A program made the translations under genes and the position numbers. A stretch of DNA of 64,000 bases from contig CAZDQF010000008.1 of NCBI GenBank assembly GCA_964507445.1, positions 124,001-188,000 on the forward strand, in the 5' to 3' direction. Source of the stretch: GCA-2683135 sp964507445 (GTDB lineage: Bacteria; Planctomycetota; GCA-002687715). Below, piece by piece: positions 61,947-64,000 of this stretch (its first letter is position 1; every line of letters starts with the position of its first letter). Under the pieces are notes generated by a model. That model saw nothing but the letters and a program-made list of their open reading frames with translations, did not search any database and was not told where the DNA came from.

Positions 61947-62345
61947 GTGTTCTGGTTTCTGGTAGATGTCATCGCAATCCTCGGCTCCGTCACCGTGCTG
62001 AGCCTCGCGGTCTGGCTTGATCCGGACGCGCGGGGTTTCGGCACCCACGAGCAGTTGGGACTGAGCCCATGCCGCTACTACATGCAGGAAGGCGCGCTGT
62101 GTCCGACCTGCGGCTTGACCACGGCGTTCGCCAACATGGCGGAGGGGCGCGTCGTCGCGGCCTTTCGGGCCAACCCGGTGGGAATCCCCCTGTTCATCTT
62201 GACCCTCATCATGCCCCTCTGGTTCGGGCACGCCCTCTGGGCGAGGCGGGACCCGTTCCGGTTCACCTCCCATGCAGTGGGACGTTGGGCCCTGCCTGCT
62301 CTGTTGGTGTCCCTGGTGGTTTGCTGGGCCCTCAAGGTGGCATGA
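61947..62345 (+). CDS. DUF2752 membrane protein
   Basis: This is a 132-residue protein with about three membrane segments. The DUF2752 signature is intact: GLSPCRYY, then CPTCGLTTAFANMAEG near 52, then FRANPVGIPLFI near 72. Function is unknown. The GTG start has AGGAGG 8 bases upstream. It is probably co-transcribed with rsgA. Its last 14 bases overlap the tail of the opposite-strand gene. Confidence 0.85.
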   Translation: MFWFLVDVIAILGSVTVLSLAVWLDPDARGFGTHEQLGLSPCRYYMQEGALCPTCGLTTAFANMAEGRVVAAFRANPVGIPLFILTLIMPLWFGHALWARRDPFRFTSHAVGRWALPALLVSLVVCWALKVA

Positions 62346-63081
62346 CCGGCGACCATCGGACCAACCGATAAGCCCTGCCGTTGTGGGTGAACCGGTGGTG
62401 CTCGCGGAGCGCTTCGAGGAGCGGCTTCATGATCCGTGACGAGGCCCTGAACTCGGCAGCGGTCTCGTAGTCGGAAGGCGCCCCCAGGCCTTCCAGGTCC
62501 GGCCAGTCGGGGGGCTGCCCGTCAGGGGCCTCTCCCGTCGCGGCGACCTGGACGATGACGGCCTTGGGGGTCCAGGGGCGGCCACGCCCGCCCAGCTTCT
62601 CGAGCAGGGCGAGAACCTGATCCTGACTCACCTGTTTCCAACGCAGGGCGTCGCCCACGTTGATGCCCATACGGAGCCCCGACTCGACAGCGTCCCCTGG
62701 CAGCTCCGACACATCCCGGAGCACGGCGTCCACGGTTCGTGCAGAGATGATGTGGCGTTCCATGGATGGGTCACCCATGGACGGCCGCCTGTAGACGATC
62801 CCATCGCCGCGCAGCTCAGCGATGATCACCCCGCCGAGCGTCGCCGCCGGGTGGTCGTCGGCGTAGATGATCTGCAGGAGCTTGTGCTCGGCGCTGAGTG
62901 GCCGCCGCTGCCCACGCGAAGCCCGCCGAGGACCGCCGCCCGGCTTCTTGAAGGGCGACAAGTCTCCACTGGCCATCTTGTCGCGAGCGTCCACCTGTTC
63001 TCGCATCGGCGACGTCATGTAGATGAGCAGCCAGACGAAGGCTCCGACCAGGACCGCGAAGAGCGCTATGGCGCGGATCAA
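62332..63081 (-). CDS. Uncharacterised membrane-anchored protein
   Basis: This is a 249-residue protein with one N-terminal membrane segment (AIALFAVLVGAFVWLLIYM, about 4-22) and a basic Gly/Arg-rich stretch (about 45-62). The soluble domain has LLQIIYADDHPAATLGGVII near 70, WKQVSQDQVLALLEKLGG near 148 and an Arg-rich end. I do not recognise a family. The ATG overlaps the stop of the upstream carboxypeptidase-regulatory-domain gene (ATGA), so the two are coupled and may work together at the envelope. Confidence 0.55.
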   Translation of the reverse strand: MIRAIALFAVLVGAFVWLLIYMTSPMREQVDARDKMASGDLSPFKKPGGGPRRASRGQRRPLSAEHKLLQIIYADDHPAATLGGVIIAELRGDGIVYRRPSMGDPSMERHIISARTVDAVLRDVSELPGDAVESGLRMGINVGDALRWKQVSQDQVLALLEKLGGRGRPWTPKAVIVQVAATGEAPDGQPPDWPDLEGLGAPSDYETAAEFRASSRIMKPLLEALREHHRFTHNGRAYRLVRWSPVMPP

Positions 63082-64000
63082 CGGGAGCCTCGGGGTGAGG
63101 GGGGAGCGCTGGAGTCCTCAGTGGCACGGCCGTACTCGAAGACAAGAGAGCGGACCGAATCGCGTTCAAGGGCCAGGGACTCGCTGATGCCGCGTTCCCC
63201 CTTGGTCTTCGCCACGAATCGGTATTGACCGGCAGGGAGACTGGTGATGGTGCGTGAGCCCCGCACCGTCGTCTTCATGTAGGCCTTCGGGGTGTACAGG
63301 CGACCCTTCCTCGGGTCGCGCCCGACCGACTCCATGGTCAGCGGTTGCCCGGTGGTAGATGTGATCGTCACCTTCGTGCTGGGGCGCCGCTGCCTGCCTC
63401 GGCTTGAGCTCCGGGGCCGGGACCTGTGGGCAGGTGTCGATGGTCCGGCTGCGTCGGCGCCATGACGGACTTCGAGCTTGACCTCGGTGTCCATTCGTGT
63501 GGACGGCGTGATCCAGGTCGGGCCGCGACCGTCCACCCTGACACTGTCCCAGATCAGCAGCGGATGGCCGGCGTACTTGAATGCCACCTCATAAACGCCT
63601 GGTTCGAGGTCGCCCAGATGGAAGTAGCCGTCTTGTTCTGTGGTGGCGTTCGCCTTCGCGAAGTGTGGCGAGTCCGGGTCCTGCAGGCGGAGGTAGACCG
63701 TCGCCCGGTTCAACGCCGCGCCGCTGCGATCTGTCAGCACCCCTTCGATCTCGCCCGCGGGGACCAGGGCAATATCCAGGTGGCGGGGCGGTTGAGCGGG
63801 GTCCCAGACGAGGGGCTCGCTCTCATACGGGATGTGTCCGGTGGCCGTCACATGCAGGCGACCGGTGACCCTGGGCATCTGCACGGTGAATCTGCCTTCG
63901 GCGTCGTTCTTGGCCGAGCGTGAGAGTCGAGATTCCCTGCCCGTCTTGGATGAGCGCCTGATGACGGAGACCCGGAAGCGCTCGATGGGGGCACCGGTGA
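63078..64000 (-). CDS. Protein with carboxypeptidase-regulatory-like (CarbopepD_reg) repeats, 5' end beyond window
   Basis: The frame is open to the right edge of the window, so the N-terminus is missing. The visible 307 codons hold Ig-like beta domains. One clear unit reads EIEGVLTDRSGAALNRATVYL followed by TTEQDGYFHLGDLEPGVYEV, the signature of carboxypeptidase regulatory-like domains that occur in large cell-surface proteins. Another partial unit precedes it (NDAEGRFTVQMPRVTGRLHV). A basic linker and a further beta domain end the protein (SRTITSLPAGQYRFVAKTKG). It is likely secreted or surface-located. It overlaps the downstream membrane protein gene by 4 bp. Confidence 0.7.
   Translation of the reverse strand, partial: TGAPIERFRVSVIRRSSKTGRESRLSRSAKNDAEGRFTVQMPRVTGRLHVTATGHIPYESEPLVWDPAQPPRHLDIALVPAGEIEGVLTDRSGAALNRATVYLRLQDPDSPHFAKANATTEQDGYFHLGDLEPGVYEVAFKYAGHPLLIWDSVRVDGRGPTWITPSTRMDTEVKLEVRHGADAAGPSTPAHRSRPRSSSRGRQRRPSTKVTITSTTGQPLTMESVGRDPRKGRLYTPKAYMKTTVRGSRTITSLPAGQYRFVAKTKGERGISESLALERDSVRSLVFEYGRATEDSSAPPSPRGSR

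Overview
This is about 64 kb of GC-rich bacterial chromosome that is almost fully coding. It holds about 50 protein genes, two tRNA genes and one riboswitch. I see no insertion sequence, prophage, integrase or CRISPR array, and the core looks like ordinary vertically inherited chromosome. The gene mix points to a free-living Gram-negative-type bacterium, most likely Planctomycetota or a close relative. The clues are an McsA-McsB-ClpC unit, FHA/VWA membrane proteins, a GspK/secretin set, a PilM-PilN fusion, DUF3352-like and YdjY-like proteins, a DUF5117/5118-type metalloprotease and RibBA. The taxonomic call is an inference; no rRNA or ribosomal-protein genes are present to test it.

Layout. 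1-6.1 kb: ligA (runs off the left edge), queA, a processive family 2 glycosyltransferase and two uncharacterised membrane proteins. 6.2-11.4 kb, minus strand: mcsA, mcsB and clpC (the protein-arginine phosphorylation and proteolysis branch), a PEGA-type lipoprotein and two serine tRNAs. 11.4-21 kb: nnrD, an FHA/VWA protein, divergent pdxJ and rsmD, a secreted unknown, then a housekeeping run (stand-alone tRNA-binding domain, recN, manA, RluB-like protein). 21-25.3 kb, minus strand: gspK-like, secretin and OmpH/Skp-like genes, and a degenerate REC-GGDEF protein. 25.4-30.9 kb: a DUF5658 protein, a large FHA-TM-CAP protein, then a cyclic-di-GMP-I riboswitch ahead of a WhiG/FliA-type sigma factor, and a VanZ-like protein. 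30.9-35.1 kb: two paralogous DUF3352-like proteins, the second ending in a GspG-like domain. 35.1-43.3 kb: metabolism (thrC, purB, a DHH phosphoesterase, tdk, thiD, a Ca/Na antiporter, elbB). 43.4-55.7 kb: metalloprotease lipoprotein, nadA, an SDR, an acyl-CoA synthetase, a membrane/TPR protein and carB. 55.7-64 kb: pilO-like and pilM-pilN, an ECF sigma factor with its anti-sigma, ribBA, rsgA, DUF2752 and the end of a carboxypeptidase-regulatory-domain protein.

The most notable regulatory unit is the c-di-GMP riboswitch at 29.2 kb. A long hairpin follows it, and an alternative hairpin shares one arm with that one, all upstream of an alternative sigma factor. A second theme is leaderless expression: about ten transcription units start with a TANNNT -10 box only 6-9 bases before the start codon and no Shine-Dalgarno. 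Other units have clear AGGAG-type sites. Several convergent gene pairs end in short palindromes that contain the stop codons. Three proteins look like degenerate or repurposed enzymes: a pseudouridine synthase with Glu at the catalytic Asp position, a REC-GGDEF with both key motifs changed, and a GspG-like tail fused to a non-pilin protein.
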